This document shows positions 1-9,104 of a DNA stretch of 64,000 bases, one piece after another; the stretch's first letter is position 1, and every line of letters begins with the position of its first letter. Origin of the DNA: Hymenobacter elongatus (lineage in GTDB: Bacteria > Bacteroidota > Bacteroidia > Cytophagales > Hymenobacteraceae); the NCBI RefSeq assembly GCF_004745955.1, contig NZ_SRLD01000004.1, positions 108,680 through 172,679 of the forward strand, written 5' to 3'. The position numbers were made by a program, and so were the translations under genes. The notes beneath the pieces are model-generated. The model saw only the letters and a program-made list of their open reading frames with translations, was not told the DNA's origin and ran no database searches.

Positions 1-615
1 GTCGATCAGGTTGTTATACTGCAGCAATTCGGCGGCGTTCTGGGCCAGCTGCTGCTGAATTTCCTGCTTCTTCAGCTTGTTCTTCTCAATGTCCTTCTTG
101 ATGGCGTCAGCTTTGTTGATAACGGCCATGTGGTTGTTCTGCGAAGAAACCAGTGCTTTTTCAGCTTCCGAGACCTGTACGGCCAAGTCTTCACGGTAGA
201 GCATGCGGGCAAAATCCTTCAGGTATTTCTCCGACGCTTTCCACTGCACGGGCGTAGCATCCTTGCTCAAGTAAGCGTTGCCCAAGTCGATAGACCACCA
301 TACGGTCGTGCCGGTGGGCGTAGCATCTACTTTGCTGATCATGCGGATCGGCGTCTTGGAAATATCTTCGATGACAACATTGTCCATCGTGTATACCCCT
401 TTATCGGACTTGAACTTGCTGCCGAACTTTTCGCTCAGCTGCTTTTGCCACGATTCGTCAACCCGCTTGCTATCCAGCTGGATAGTCACGCGCTGTCCTT
501 TACGAGGAATGCCCTTGATGGCCATGTCTGTTTCATCTACGGGCGATTTCTGCGCGTAGCCAGTTACCGACAGCAAGAGCATCAGTAGCAGAGAGAGGAG
601 TACGCCTGGTTTCAT
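1..615 (-). CDS. Secreted protein of unknown function, C-terminal part outside window
   Basis: The reading frame runs from an ATG at 615 to the window edge without a stop, giving 205 residues of a longer protein. The first ~22 residues are a clear signal peptide (K at 2, a Leu-rich core, then GYAQ), so the protein is exported. Residues ~30-130 hold an uncharacterised globular region. From ~135 onward there is a Lys/Glu/Gln-rich stretch (KKDIEKNKLKKQEIQQQL) that looks like a coiled coil. I do not recognise the family. A TAAATTTG box on the minus strand at 689-696 is a plausible promoter about 75 bp upstream of the start. Confidence 0.75.
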   Translation of the reverse strand, partial: MKPGVLLSLLLMLLLSVTGYAQKSPVDETDMAIKGIPRKGQRVTIQLDSKRVDESWQKQLSEKFGSKFKSDKGVYTMDNVVIEDISKTPIRMISKVDATPTGTTVWWSIDLGNAYLSKDATPVQWKASEKYLKDFARMLYREDLAVQVSEAEKALVSSQNNHMAVINKADAIKKDIEKNKLKKQEIQQQLAQNAAELLQYNNLID

Positions 616-688
616 ATGAAATGAAGTAGTTAGAAAAGAAAGAGATTACAAAAGGTGGGGTTGGTTCCGGCGTAGGAATCCAACTCAC

Positions 689-696
689 CAAATTTA
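689..696 (-). promoter_or_regulatory. Candidate Bacteroidota -7 element
   Basis: Read on the minus strand this is TAAATTTG, a match to the TAnnTTTG box recognised by the Bacteroidota primary sigma factor. It lies ~75 bp upstream of the secreted-protein start at 615. No convincing -33 element is visible. The rest of the 616-901 spacer between the two divergent genes shows nothing else I can name. Confidence 0.4.
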
Positions 697-901
697 ACCA
701 GACTACCCTGATGTTGACGCACTGTACCTGGATTTTTTTCGACAAATATTCATTTTATTAGATAGAGCCTATCAACTATTGCAATAATTCAAAATACATG
801 CTTTTAAACGAGGAATTAGAAAACTCACCTCCGTAAGCAGAACCTGCGTAACGTAGTTTGGAAATCAAAACAAAAGAACTTATCACCGGTTCAGAACGAC
901 T

Positions 902-1309
902 ATGAAAGTAACTGTCTGCCGGACCGAGCACTTTAATGCTGCTCACCGCCTGCACAACCCAGCCTGGAGCGACGAAAAAAATGCGCAGGTATTCGGCAAG
1001 TGCAATAACCCTCATTATCACGGCCATAACTACGAGCTGACGATTCGCCTCACGGGCGAAGTCGATCCGGCAACGGGTTACGTATATGACCTCAAGCGCT
1101 TGAGTGACCTCATCAAGCACGAGATTCTGGATACCTTTGACCACCGGAACCTGAATCTGGACACCGAGGACTTTCGGGCGCTCAACCCTACCGCCGAAAA
1201 TATTGCTGTCGTGATTTGGAACCGGCTGCGGACTCACGTGGAGCCGCATCTGACCTTGTCGGTCACGCTGTATGAGACTGCCCGCAATTTTGTTGAATAC
1301 CATGGATAA
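902..1309 (+). CDS. queD: 6-carboxytetrahydropterin / 6-pyruvoyltetrahydropterin synthase family (QueD-like)
   Basis: 135 residues, the usual size for the family. It converts 7,8-dihydroneopterin triphosphate, the FolE product, to 6-carboxytetrahydropterin (queuosine route) or 6-pyruvoyltetrahydropterin. Visible landmarks are the zinc-binding His in FNAAHRL (H15) and the HYHGH cluster (H40, H42), the nearby Cys34 in GKCNNPHYHGH, the FDHRNLN segment near residue 80 and a C-terminal Glu (LYETARN). The stop overlaps the start of folE by 8 bp, so the two consecutive pathway enzymes are probably translationally coupled. QueD and PTPS activities cannot be told apart from sequence alone; queC and queE are not in this window. 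Confidence 0.85.
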   Translation: MKVTVCRTEHFNAAHRLHNPAWSDEKNAQVFGKCNNPHYHGHNYELTIRLTGEVDPATGYVYDLKRLSDLIKHEILDTFDHRNLNLDTEDFRALNPTAENIAVVIWNRLRTHVEPHLTLSVTLYETARNFVEYHG

Positions 1310-1979
1310 TTCCGTGCCTGCGGCTGCCGCCGCGCACCGCTTTGGGCCCGCCGACGCCCATCTGTCGCCGGACCTGCGCACTCCTCTTCGCCCGGATGCT
1401 TTTGCGTTGTCGGATGAGGAAAAAATTGCTGGCATCGCCGGACACTTTCACGAAATCATGCAGCTGCTGGGCCTCGACCTTACCGACGACAGCCTGCAGG
1501 GCACGCCCCGCCGCGTGGCCAAAATGTACGTGCAGGAATGGTTTCGGGGCCTCGACCCCAAGCACCGGCCCGATGTGAAGCTGTTTGAAAACCGCTATGG
1601 CTACCAGCAGATGCTCGTGGAGCGCGACATTACGGTGTTTTCGTGCTGTGAGCACCACTTCGTACCGATTATGGGTAAGGCGCACGTTGCATATCTCCCC
1701 GAAGAGCACGTCGTAGGCTTGTCGAAGCTCAACCGGGTTGTGCAGTACTATGCTCGCCGGCCGCAGGTACAGGAACGGCTTACCCGCCAGATTGCCGAAG
1801 AGCTGAAAAACTCACTGCGCACCGAAAATGTGGCCGTGCTCATCGAAGCCGACCACTTGTGCGTGATGAGTCGGGGCGTAAACGACACGGGCAGCAGCAC
1901 GCTAACAGCCGAGTACGGGGGTATCTTCAAAGAAGATCAGGCGTTGCGGGCCGAATTTTTGCGCTTCATTGGGAAATGA
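1302..1979 (+). CDS. folE: GTP cyclohydrolase I
   Basis: 225 residues from the ATG at 1302, which overlaps the queD stop (ATGGATAA); an ATG 30 bp upstream inside queD is less likely. The enzyme opens GTP to 7,8-dihydroneopterin triphosphate, the entry step for folate and for the queD reaction. The zinc-site motif FSCCEHHFVP, the substrate-pocket region HVVGLSKLNRVV, and the second zinc Cys in EADHLCVMSRGV are all present, followed by a C-terminal region typical of the type I enzyme. The first ~40 residues are an Ala/Pro-rich extension. Cytosolic. Confidence 0.95.
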   Translation: MDNSVPAAAAAHRFGPADAHLSPDLRTPLRPDAFALSDEEKIAGIAGHFHEIMQLLGLDLTDDSLQGTPRRVAKMYVQEWFRGLDPKHRPDVKLFENRYGYQQMLVERDITVFSCCEHHFVPIMGKAHVAYLPEEHVVGLSKLNRVVQYYARRPQVQERLTRQIAEELKNSLRTENVAVLIEADHLCVMSRGVNDTGSSTLTAEYGGIFKEDQALRAEFLRFIGK

Positions 1980-2087
1980 AAATGAGCGCCTGTTCGCTAT
2001 TAGGTAGTAGCTTGCGGCCTGTTTTCTACCTACTTCGCTACGAAACCGCCACTTGCTGGTAGCCACTCGCCGACAGCACTCCCGAAA

Positions 2088-3002
2088 ATGTCCCGAAAAG
2101 TTCTTATCACCGGTGGTACTGGCCTGATTGGCACCCGCCTGGCCGACATGCTTATTGATGCCGGCTACGAAGTGGCTATTCTGAGCCGCCAACCCAGCCA
2201 GAGCCGCTACCGCAGCTTCCGCTGGGACCCCAGTGCGGGCACTATCGACGAAGCAGCCGTGCCCTACGCCGATTATATTATCAATCTGGCGGGCTCCAGC
2301 GTGGCGGATGGCAAGTGGACTACTGAGCGTAAGCGCGACATTCTGACCAGCCGGCTGCAGGGTACCAGTCTGATAGCACGGGAGCTGGCGAAGAATAACC
2401 AGCACGTGCGCACGTTCCTGTCGGCCTCGGCCATTGGGATCTACGGCGACAGTGGCGACCAACTGGTGACAGAAGAAACCCCGCCCGCTTCAGCCAGTGA
2501 CTTTCTGGTGGCCGTGTCGCAGCAGTGGGAGAAAGCCGGGCAGCAGGTCCAGGCGTTAGGAATCCGGACGGTGCTGATGCGCATTGGCATTGTGCTGAGC
2601 ACGGAAGGTGGAGCGCTGGTACCGCTGGCGCGCACGGTGAAAATGATGGCTGGTGCTCCGCTGGGCTCGGGCCGGCAGTTCATGTCCTGGATTCACCTCG
2701 ACGATTTGTGCCGCTTGTTCATTCAAGTGTTGGAAGATGCCCGCTGGCAGGGCACTTACAACGCCGTGGCTCCCAATCCGGTAACCAACCAGGAGTTTAC
2801 CGAGACACTGGCCGAGGTGATGCACCGGCCGCTAGTGCTCCCCAAAGTTCCCGCTTTCGGCCTCAAGCTGATGATGGGCGAGATGAGTGAAATCGTGCTG
2901 GGCTCCCAGCGCGTAAGTGCTGATAAGGTGCTAAAAACTGGTTTTCAGTTCGAATACCCACAGCTGAAGGCGGCCCTTGAGTCGTTTTATGGGGACGAGT
3001 AA
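2088..3002 (+). CDS. TIGR01777-family NAD(P)-dependent epimerase-like protein
   Basis: 304 residues, close to the family norm (~300). The N-terminus carries the Rossmann glycine motif GGTGLIGTRL (residues 8-17) of the extended short-chain dehydrogenase fold. The middle has the SASAIGIYGDSGD segment, where the usual YxxxK Tyr is followed by G-D, as in this family. The C-terminus (~250-300: LPKVPAFGLKLMMGEMSEIVLGSQRVS) is the DUF1731 domain. The physiological substrate of the family is unknown. It overlaps the next gene by one base (TAATG), so the pair is probably co-transcribed. Confidence 0.88.
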   Translation: MSRKVLITGGTGLIGTRLADMLIDAGYEVAILSRQPSQSRYRSFRWDPSAGTIDEAAVPYADYIINLAGSSVADGKWTTERKRDILTSRLQGTSLIARELAKNNQHVRTFLSASAIGIYGDSGDQLVTEETPPASASDFLVAVSQQWEKAGQQVQALGIRTVLMRIGIVLSTEGGALVPLARTVKMMAGAPLGSGRQFMSWIHLDDLCRLFIQVLEDARWQGTYNAVAPNPVTNQEFTETLAEVMHRPLVLPKVPAFGLKLMMGEMSEIVLGSQRVSADKVLKTGFQFEYPQLKAALESFYGDE

Positions 3003-3523
3003 TGAGAATTGGTACTAGCCTCGTAGTGATACTACTGGCTCAAGCCTGCAGCCAGCCCTCGGACCAGCTGGCACTGCCGGCCGCTGGCTCTTACATCGGC
3101 TTAGAAAGCATGGGGTCGAGTCGTGATGACATTACGCCCGATGACACCACAGACCATTGGTACCACGAAAATAGGTTGACTTTCCGGGGCGACTCCGCTT
3201 TTTTGGAACAAGTCCCCGTTGTTGTTAAAGAGCAGGAAAAGTCGTATTCGGCGTCCGATGGTGGGTTTTACAGCTTTCGAGGCAAGATTAGCCAATACCG
3301 TGATTCACTCGTTGCTCACTTTCTGCTAGTCAACCACGACTACGTACTGATTGGTTATCATATGGTAAACCCAGCAGACAGTGCGTCATCGTTGAGCTTC
3401 GAAGAAAAGCTGAAGCGCGGTATGCTGGTACTTGATTCCGGTGCGTTCCGGGAGTCGTATCGGGTAATGGTCTATCCAGACCGGCTGATCATGGACAGCG
3501 TAGCTTATCAACGAAAAAACTAG
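3002..3523 (+). CDS. Putative lipoprotein, unknown function
   Basis: 173 residues. The start ATG shares its A with the TAA stop of the preceding epimerase-like gene. The N-terminus (IGTSLVVILLAQACSQPS) is a signal peptide ending in a lipobox-like AQAC, with Cys16 as the lipidation site, so envelope anchoring is expected. The rest is polar with Asp/Ser-rich stretches and no recognisable domain. Coupling to the TIGR01777 gene is the only functional hint. Confidence 0.7.
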   Translation: MRIGTSLVVILLAQACSQPSDQLALPAAGSYIGLESMGSSRDDITPDDTTDHWYHENRLTFRGDSAFLEQVPVVVKEQEKSYSASDGGFYSFRGKISQYRDSLVAHFLLVNHDYVLIGYHMVNPADSASSLSFEEKLKRGMLVLDSGAFRESYRVMVYPDRLIMDSVAYQRKN

Positions 3524-3601
3524 TAGTGGTTACTACCATCGGATACGCGGTAGCTCACTACACTCAAAAACAGCTGTGTTGGTTTCGGGTACTGAGTGCT
3601 G

Positions 3602-5974
3602 CTACAGCTTCAAGCTATCCGGTAAGGTCGCACCCTCGCTATTCAACTGCTCCAGCAGATTATCGGTAGCAATGGTATCCACTGCCTCTACCCGGCGGCG
3701 GCGCGGCTCCGACTCGGATACACAGATGTACTTTTTGCTGATTTTGCTGGTGGGCTTCGGGAACGGACCCATCGTAATATCGAGGTCTTTATCCTGATAT
3801 AGCTTCTCCATGTAGGTGCCGTAGATGGGTAGTGCCATCCGCCCACCTTCGCCCTGCTGCGAGCCCACGAAGTGAATGCTACGGTCTTCGCCGCCCACCC
3901 AAACGCCTGTTACGAGCTCTTTGGTGACGCCCATATACCAGCCGTCGGAATAGTTGGAAGTGGTGCCGGTCTTGCCGCCAATCTGGTTGTTGTTGTCCCA
4001 GAGGTCATACTCCCACAGGGCTTGGGAAGTGCCGCCGGGCTCGTCCATGCCGCCGCGCAGCATATAGAGCATCAACCAGGCCGTTTCGGAAGGAATTACG
4101 CGCTTCTGCTTGGGGTCGAACTGGTGAATGACGTTGCCGTTGCGGTCCTCGATGCGGGTAATGAACTGCGGCTCGCTCTGGAAACCGTTGTTGACGAAAG
4201 TGCTGTAGGCATCCACCATTTCGTACACGTTCACGTCGCCGCCCGAACCCAGGCCAATGCTGGGCACTGAGAGTAGCGGGCTCGTAATACCCACGTTGTG
4301 GGCGTACTTGACGACGTTGCTCCAGCCTACTTTCTCGGTCAGCTGGGCCGTAACGGAGTTGACGGAACGCGCCATGGCGTGGCGGAGCGTCATGTTGATG
4401 CCCGTATATTCGCGGGTCACGTTGTCGGGCTTCCACTCCATGGGCTGGCCGTTTTCCACGTAGTTGATGGTCACGCGCTGGTCCCTGATTCGGTCGCAGG
4501 GCGTGTAGCCGTTGTCGAGGGCCGTGAGGTAGACGAAGGGCTTGAAGGTGGAGCCCGCCTGCCGCCGGCCCTGCTTAACGTGGTCGTACTTGAAGAAGCG
4601 GAAATTGATACCGCCCACCCAGGCTTTCACGTGGCCCGTGAAGGGGTCCATCGTCATCATGCCCGCGTGCAGAAAGTGCTTGTAGTAGGCCAGCGAGTCG
4701 AGGGGGGACAAAACCAGGGTGGTGTCGCCGTCGCCTTTCCAGGTAAATACCTTCATGGGGCGCTTGGCGTGCAGGGCCGAATCGAGGCGGGCGGGCTGGC
4801 CCTGGTAGCGGGCGGCCAGGATTTTGTACTGGTCGGTGCGCTTCATCTGGGTTTCGATGAAGTTAGGAATTTCCTTGCCCTCATCGTCTACCCAGGGGTT
4901 GCCGCCCCGGTTTTTCCAGAAGCGGTCGAACTGCTGCTGGAGGTTTTTCATGCGGTTCTGCACGGCATCCTCGGCGTGCTGCTGCATGCGCGAGTCGATG
5001 GTGGTGTAGATTTTCAGGCCGTCGCGGTACATATCGTAGCCGTTGGCCTCGCACCACTTGTTCACGAACTGGCTGACCGCGCCCCGGAAATAGGTGTCGG
5101 GGCCATCGATGTGCTTTTCGACGCGGTAGTGCAGCACGATAGGGCGCTGCTGAATCGAGTCGGCGGCTTTGGCGGTGAGCACCTGGGCCTGGCCCATGCG
5201 CCCGAGCACCAGATTGCGGCGCTTGAGGGCCGTTTCGGGGTGGAAGCGCGGGTTGAAAGCCGTCGGGTTGTTCAGCATCCCGACCAGCATGGCGGCCTGT
5301 TCGGCGTTGAGGCTGTCGGGGGAGGTATTGAAGAAGGTTTTGGCCGCTACTTTAATACCGAAGGCTTGGGAGCCGTATTCAACGGTATTGAGGTACATCC
5401 GCAGAATTTCCTCCTTGGTGTAGCGCTTCTCCAGCTCCACGGCCGTGAGCCACTCCTTGGTTTTGCTGATGAGTGTGCTGACGATGGGAATATAGCCGAG
5501 CAGGCCTCGGTCGCCGCGCCGGATTTTGTAGAGGTTTTTGGCCAGCTGCTGCGTGATGGTGGAGCCGCCGCCGTTGCGGCCACCACCGGCCACGGCCCGC
5601 GCCAGGGCCGTGAGGTCGATGCCGGAATGCTCGTAGAACCGGATATCTTCGGTGGCAATCAGGGCCTTGATGAGCAGAGGCGAAATCTTGCTGAAGGGAA
5701 CCGGCGAGCGATTTTCGCGGAAGTATTTGCCCAGCAGCACGCCATCGGCGGTGTACAGCTCGGAGGCCTGTTCCACCTTCGGGCTTTCCATTTCCTCCAG
5801 GCTCGGCGACTTGCCAAACAGGAACAGGAAGTTGCTTTTCACCAGAATCGGGTAGAGCAGAAAAACGCCGACGCCGATTACGAAAAGCCCCCAAACGGTA
5901 CGCGCCACGATGTTGGGCCAGCGGCGCGGGGGGCGGGAAGCAGCAGCGGTTTTCGGTTGTTCGGAAGCGGACAT
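3602..5974 (-). CDS. Penicillin-binding protein 1A (bifunctional glycosyltransferase/transpeptidase)
   Basis: 790 residues. A short cytoplasmic tail is followed by one membrane anchor (~28-48). The GT51 glycosyltransferase domain (~70-250) has the catalytic Glu in TEDIRFYEHSG (E109) and the GGGSTITQQLAKN motif (136-147). The transpeptidase domain (~430-720) carries all three serine-acyl motifs: STFK (475-478), SVN (537-539) and KTGT (668-671). It polymerises lipid II and cross-links peptidoglycan in the periplasm. The last ~50 residues are a basic tail with no domain I know. It is convergent with the lipoprotein gene ending at 3523. Confidence 0.95.
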   Translation of the reverse strand: MSASEQPKTAAASRPPRRWPNIVARTVWGLFVIGVGVFLLYPILVKSNFLFLFGKSPSLEEMESPKVEQASELYTADGVLLGKYFRENRSPVPFSKISPLLIKALIATEDIRFYEHSGIDLTALARAVAGGGRNGGGSTITQQLAKNLYKIRRGDRGLLGYIPIVSTLISKTKEWLTAVELEKRYTKEEILRMYLNTVEYGSQAFGIKVAAKTFFNTSPDSLNAEQAAMLVGMLNNPTAFNPRFHPETALKRRNLVLGRMGQAQVLTAKAADSIQQRPIVLHYRVEKHIDGPDTYFRGAVSQFVNKWCEANGYDMYRDGLKIYTTIDSRMQQHAEDAVQNRMKNLQQQFDRFWKNRGGNPWVDDEGKEIPNFIETQMKRTDQYKILAARYQGQPARLDSALHAKRPMKVFTWKGDGDTTLVLSPLDSLAYYKHFLHAGMMTMDPFTGHVKAWVGGINFRFFKYDHVKQGRRQAGSTFKPFVYLTALDNGYTPCDRIRDQRVTINYVENGQPMEWKPDNVTREYTGINMTLRHAMARSVNSVTAQLTEKVGWSNVVKYAHNVGITSPLLSVPSIGLGSGGDVNVYEMVDAYSTFVNNGFQSEPQFITRIEDRNGNVIHQFDPKQKRVIPSETAWLMLYMLRGGMDEPGGTSQALWEYDLWDNNNQIGGKTGTTSNYSDGWYMGVTKELVTGVWVGGEDRSIHFVGSQQGEGGRMALPIYGTYMEKLYQDKDLDITMGPFPKPTSKISKKYICVSESEPRRRRVEAVDTIATDNLLEQLNSEGATLPDSLKL

Positions 5975-6090
5975 TCGGGACGGATAGAGGCAGAAGGAGC
6001 CTGGGCTCCCGGCAACTGAAGTAGCAAATATACCAGTTAGGCGCGGCCCCGTATGCGTCGGGGCAGTGCCGGCGTAGTATTTGCCCGATT

Positions 6091-6483
6091 TCAGCTCGCT
6101 CCTGCCCCCGGGCGCTGCTTGCGGCTTTGCCAGGTAGCCAGCACAATCAGCAGGCCTTTGCCCGAATCGAGCAGCAGATTATCTACCCGGTCATAGCTGA
6201 CGTACAGGCCCAGGCCGATGCCAATCCACCAGAAGCCGAGCAGGTAGCACAGCGTATGGTAGTGAGCCGCCCGCCGCCACACCTGCCACAGCGCCGTAGC
6301 ATCGACGAGCGACACGAACAGCAGCAGCCACGCCAGCGCATAGCCCATAAACCGCGTATCGGCGTTGACCCCCACCCCGAATTTAGCCAGCAGCAGATCA
6401 GGTGCCAGGAAGCCGCCGACGGTGAGTACCAACTCGATGAGCAGGGCGAGAAGCAACAGAATAAGCAACGAAGTACGGGCCAT
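6091..6483 (-). CDS. Small integral membrane protein, unknown function
   Basis: 130 residues with about four hydrophobic segments (~5-25, 45-62, 78-96, 105-120) and a basic tail RKQRPGAG on the presumed cytoplasmic side. No catalytic motif is visible. It lies between the PBP1A gene and the ferritin-like gene, all on the minus strand, with gaps of ~110 bp on each side, so membership of an operon is uncertain. Family not recognised. Confidence 0.7.
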   Translation of the reverse strand: MARTSLLILLLLALLIELVLTVGGFLAPDLLLAKFGVGVNADTRFMGYALAWLLLFVSLVDATALWQVWRRAAHYHTLCYLLGFWWIGIGLGLYVSYDRVDNLLLDSGKGLLIVLATWQSRKQRPGAGAS

Positions 6484-6594
6484 GCAAAGCAGCTACGCCT
6501 ACCACCTACGTTAGCGGCTGGGTAGGCAAGCTAAGGAAAATGTGCTGTTGGGGCGGCTGGGGCATGCTGGCTGGTGTCCGATTGCCGGGCCGTC

Positions 6595-7398
6595 TCACTC
6601 GCCCGCCCAGAGGGCCCGGAAGGTGGGAGCAGTGGCATAGCAGACTGTCGGGCCAGCGGGGCGAACGGCTTTTACCTGTTGCCCGCGAATGGTAATCGAA
6701 TCGGTGCCGGTCATCATGCGCTCGGCACGGTCCAGCTCATCCCACACGGCATCGGCAAAAGCCAGCAACCCAAAGCCGCCCGCCCGGAGCATGCGGTGGT
6801 AGGTGAGCCACACCAGCAGCGTGGTGCCCAGCAGCAACAAGCGGTACGCCAGCCGAATCGTCCAGCTGAGCAGGCCAGACCGGTCCCGTTCGAGCTGCCG
6901 CAGGCTGAAGCACTGGAAGTTGATGTGCATTTCCTCGGCCTGCATAATACGGCGGCAAATCTGCTGGAGAAGCCCCGAAAACGTGGCTTGGAACAGGGCT
7001 TTGTAGTATACGGCGGCAATAATTTCGGCCGTGAGCAGCACCCGAATCGTGTGCTCCAGGGTAGCCCACCGGCGTAGGCTCCGGAATATTGCATCGAGCC
7101 AGTGGGTGCGCAAGCGCGGTATTTTCTGGCCCTCCATGTACTCGCCCAGCACGCGGGCGTGGCCTTGCTCCTGCTTAATAAAAAGACGGATGGCAGCCGT
7201 ATACTCAGCATCGCCAACGGCTTTCACCCGCTGGTAGAGGTGCTTGCCTTCTGAGCTTTCCCCTTTCTGAAAGTGCTGCAGCGAGTGCCGCACCTGCCGT
7301 TTTTCCCGGTCATTGAGGCGGTAGGGGTCATCCCAACTCAGCTGGTCGAGGTGGTGTTGATTTTGGCGGAAATACGTGGCCCAGTCCTGAAAAGTCAT
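6595..7398 (-). CDS. Ferritin-like di-iron domain protein
   Basis: 267 residues starting at the ATG at 7398; an upstream extension in the same frame has no support because it would run through the neighbouring gene. The helical core shows two E-x2-H signatures, EQGH (E77, H80) and EEMH about 80 residues later, typical of ferritin-like/rubrerythrin di-iron centres. Between and after them are hydrophobic helices (LLLGTTLLVWLTY), so part of the protein may sit at or in the membrane. Function is unassigned; a redox or iron-related role is an inference. The start lies 11 bp from the end of the DUF4173 gene, suggesting an operon. Confidence 0.75.
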   Translation of the reverse strand: MTFQDWATYFRQNQHHLDQLSWDDPYRLNDREKRQVRHSLQHFQKGESSEGKHLYQRVKAVGDAEYTAAIRLFIKQEQGHARVLGEYMEGQKIPRLRTHWLDAIFRSLRRWATLEHTIRVLLTAEIIAAVYYKALFQATFSGLLQQICRRIMQAEEMHINFQCFSLRQLERDRSGLLSWTIRLAYRLLLLGTTLLVWLTYHRMLRAGGFGLLAFADAVWDELDRAERMMTGTDSITIRGQQVKAVRPAGPTVCYATAPTFRALWAGE

Positions 7399-7409
7399 GT
7401 GAGAGGTAG

Positions 7410-9023
7410 TTAGCGGTTGGCAACCGACGGCGTGGTTGCTGCCGGGCGTGCAGCGGCAGGCTGTAGCGGCAAGGCGTTCATAGCGGTGTAAGCCCGGCTG
7501 TCGAGGTAGGTCCAGCTTTGCCAGCCGCGGCGCTGCTGGAGCCGTTGGAAGTTGCGCAGCCGGCGGTGCAACCGGTCGTTGGCCACGGCCCAGGACATGG
7601 GTTCCCACCGGCCGTTTACCTCCCATAGCAACTCCCGGCCCGGCATGGTAGCGGCCTCCGCGGCCAGCTCGGGCAGCACCCGGTCGGGCATAGCCAGCAG
7701 GAAGCCGTAATCGACGCGCTGAAAGCGGGGCTGCAGGTTGTAGTGCGCCATCCAGACTTCCCAGTTGCCGGCGGCCAGTAGCAGCAGCAGCGCGTAGGCA
7801 GCCAGCGCGTTGAGGCGAACCAAAGAATAGGCCGAGCGGCGCTGCCAGATTTTCAGCAGAATAGTAGCCAGACCAAAGAAAGTCAGCAGCAGAAAGCCGT
7901 AGACACCGATGCGCTTGTAGGCCAGACCGGTGTAGTGGATGTAATAATAGTTGCGCAACGCCACCGAAATAGCCAGCACGGCGTTCTGCACCACCCACAC
8001 CGTAGCGCCAAGCCGCAGCCACCGCAGGCCAGCGGCGTAGAAGTTAAGATTGCGGCGGAAAAACCACAGCACGATGCCCATAGCCACCAGAATACTCAGA
8101 ATGAGTACGTAAGTGCCCTCGTGCACAAACTGGGTCATATCGAAGCCGGGCGCGGGGCGGAAGCCAAACCAGATCCAGGTGATGTCGATGAGGTTGACGA
8201 CCAGCAGCAGCGCATTCACCAGCCCGAACAAGCCCAGCGCCACCAAGTATTCCTTGCGTAGGTCGAGCGCCCGGAAGTCTTTGCGCTGAAAGTCCGGCCG
8301 ACGCACTCCGAACGACGCTACCCGGTCGCGCTGCCGGCGCACAAACTCCCCGAAGCGCGACTCGTGGTCGGCAAAGAAATGAATGGGCACCACCAGTAGC
8401 GTGCCGCCCGTGAGCAGCAGGCCCAGCACGAAAAACAGCAGGTGGGCAAAGGAAATGTTGATCAGCAGCGCGCTTAGCCAGGTAGCTACGGTCTCCAACG
8501 CCTGCTCCGCATACGCACTGTAGCGCGGATTTGCCAACGCAAACAGCACGTGAAATACGCCCAGCGTCAGCACCGGCACCACAAGCAGCCGGGCATAAAA
8601 GCCCACGCGCCGCGCCTCTGCTCCTACTTGCCGGAGCGGCCGCACCAGCCCCAGCAGTGCCGGCACCACCAGCAGCTGATTGGCCAAGGCCGTAAGCAGC
8701 GCGTAGCCCACGAGCTTCAGATGGGGCTGATTGACGTAGCCCAGCACCAAAGCCAAGGACACCACGCAGGCCAGATGCGCGGCAAATGAGCCATACACCG
8801 CCACGAATATCCCACTGAGCAGTGCCCCCCCACTCGCCAGCCAGAAGTAGCCGGAGCGCCGCGCGGCGGCAGCTTTGGGAAGGGTAGCCAGCACGGCTGT
8901 CAGCACAAACCCCGTGTAGAGCATCATATTGACCCCGGCGCGCTCCTGCCAGAACAGAAAATCGAAGAGCACCGCACCCAGCGGCAGCAGCAGCTTTTGG
9001 ACGGAAGTAAGCGGAAAACGCAT
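7410..9023 (-). CDS. DUF4173-type polytopic membrane protein
   Basis: 537 residues from the ATG at 9023. An in-frame extension to 9092 is rejected because it would read through the palindromic operator at 9066-9082. About 12 hydrophobic helices span residues 10-440. The last ~100 residues are soluble and include the W-rich motif RGWQSWTYLDSRA, which resembles the end of DUF4153/DUF4173 proteins. The biochemical role of the family is not known. The promoter region carries the same CTTTG-N5-CAAAG palindrome as the regulator operon at 9105-10048, so it is probably a target of that regulator. Confidence 0.75.
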   Translation of the reverse strand: MRFPLTSVQKLLLPLGAVLFDFLFWQERAGVNMMLYTGFVLTAVLATLPKAAAARRSGYFWLASGGALLSGIFVAVYGSFAAHLACVVSLALVLGYVNQPHLKLVGYALLTALANQLLVVPALLGLVRPLRQVGAEARRVGFYARLLVVPVLTLGVFHVLFALANPRYSAYAEQALETVATWLSALLINISFAHLLFFVLGLLLTGGTLLVVPIHFFADHESRFGEFVRRQRDRVASFGVRRPDFQRKDFRALDLRKEYLVALGLFGLVNALLLVVNLIDITWIWFGFRPAPGFDMTQFVHEGTYVLILSILVAMGIVLWFFRRNLNFYAAGLRWLRLGATVWVVQNAVLAISVALRNYYYIHYTGLAYKRIGVYGFLLLTFFGLATILLKIWQRRSAYSLVRLNALAAYALLLLLAAGNWEVWMAHYNLQPRFQRVDYGFLLAMPDRVLPELAAEAATMPGRELLWEVNGRWEPMSWAVANDRLHRRLRNFQRLQQRRGWQSWTYLDSRAYTAMNALPLQPAAARPAATTPSVANR

Positions 9024-9065
9024 GACTACGGGGAAAGAAGGTGAGTGATTTATAGTCCCAAAAGA

Positions 9066-9082
9066 ACTTTGTATTTCAAAGT
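9066..9082. promoter_or_regulatory. Candidate operator, CTTTG-N5-CAAAG palindrome (copy 1)
   Basis: The sequence ACTTTGTATTTCAAAGT is a perfect inverted repeat with 6-bp arms and a 5-bp spacer. On the minus strand it overlaps a TTACTTTG box that could serve as the -7 element of the DUF4173 gene, whose start is 43 bp away. The same half-sites and spacing recur at 10060-10075, upstream of the winged-helix regulator operon. A repressor bound here would block the promoter. Confidence 0.6.
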
Positions 9083-9104
9083 AAAAGGGCAAAAAAAAGG
9101 CGCT

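Noticed and set aside
616..901. A preQ1 riboswitch in front of queD
   Set aside because: No preQ1 hairpin with the characteristic A-rich tail is present between the divergent genes.
4298..6019. A 573-codon plus-strand frame opposite the PBP1A gene
   Set aside because: It is antisense to a gene with all catalytic motifs, has a Val/Gly/Gln-rich composition typical of reverse reading in GC-rich DNA, and has no recognisable domain.
6595..8022. A single 475-residue protein covering the ferritin-like gene and part of DUF4173
   Set aside because: The upper half overlaps the certain DUF4173 gene in another frame and shows no domain; the start at 7398 gives a clean ferritin-like protein.
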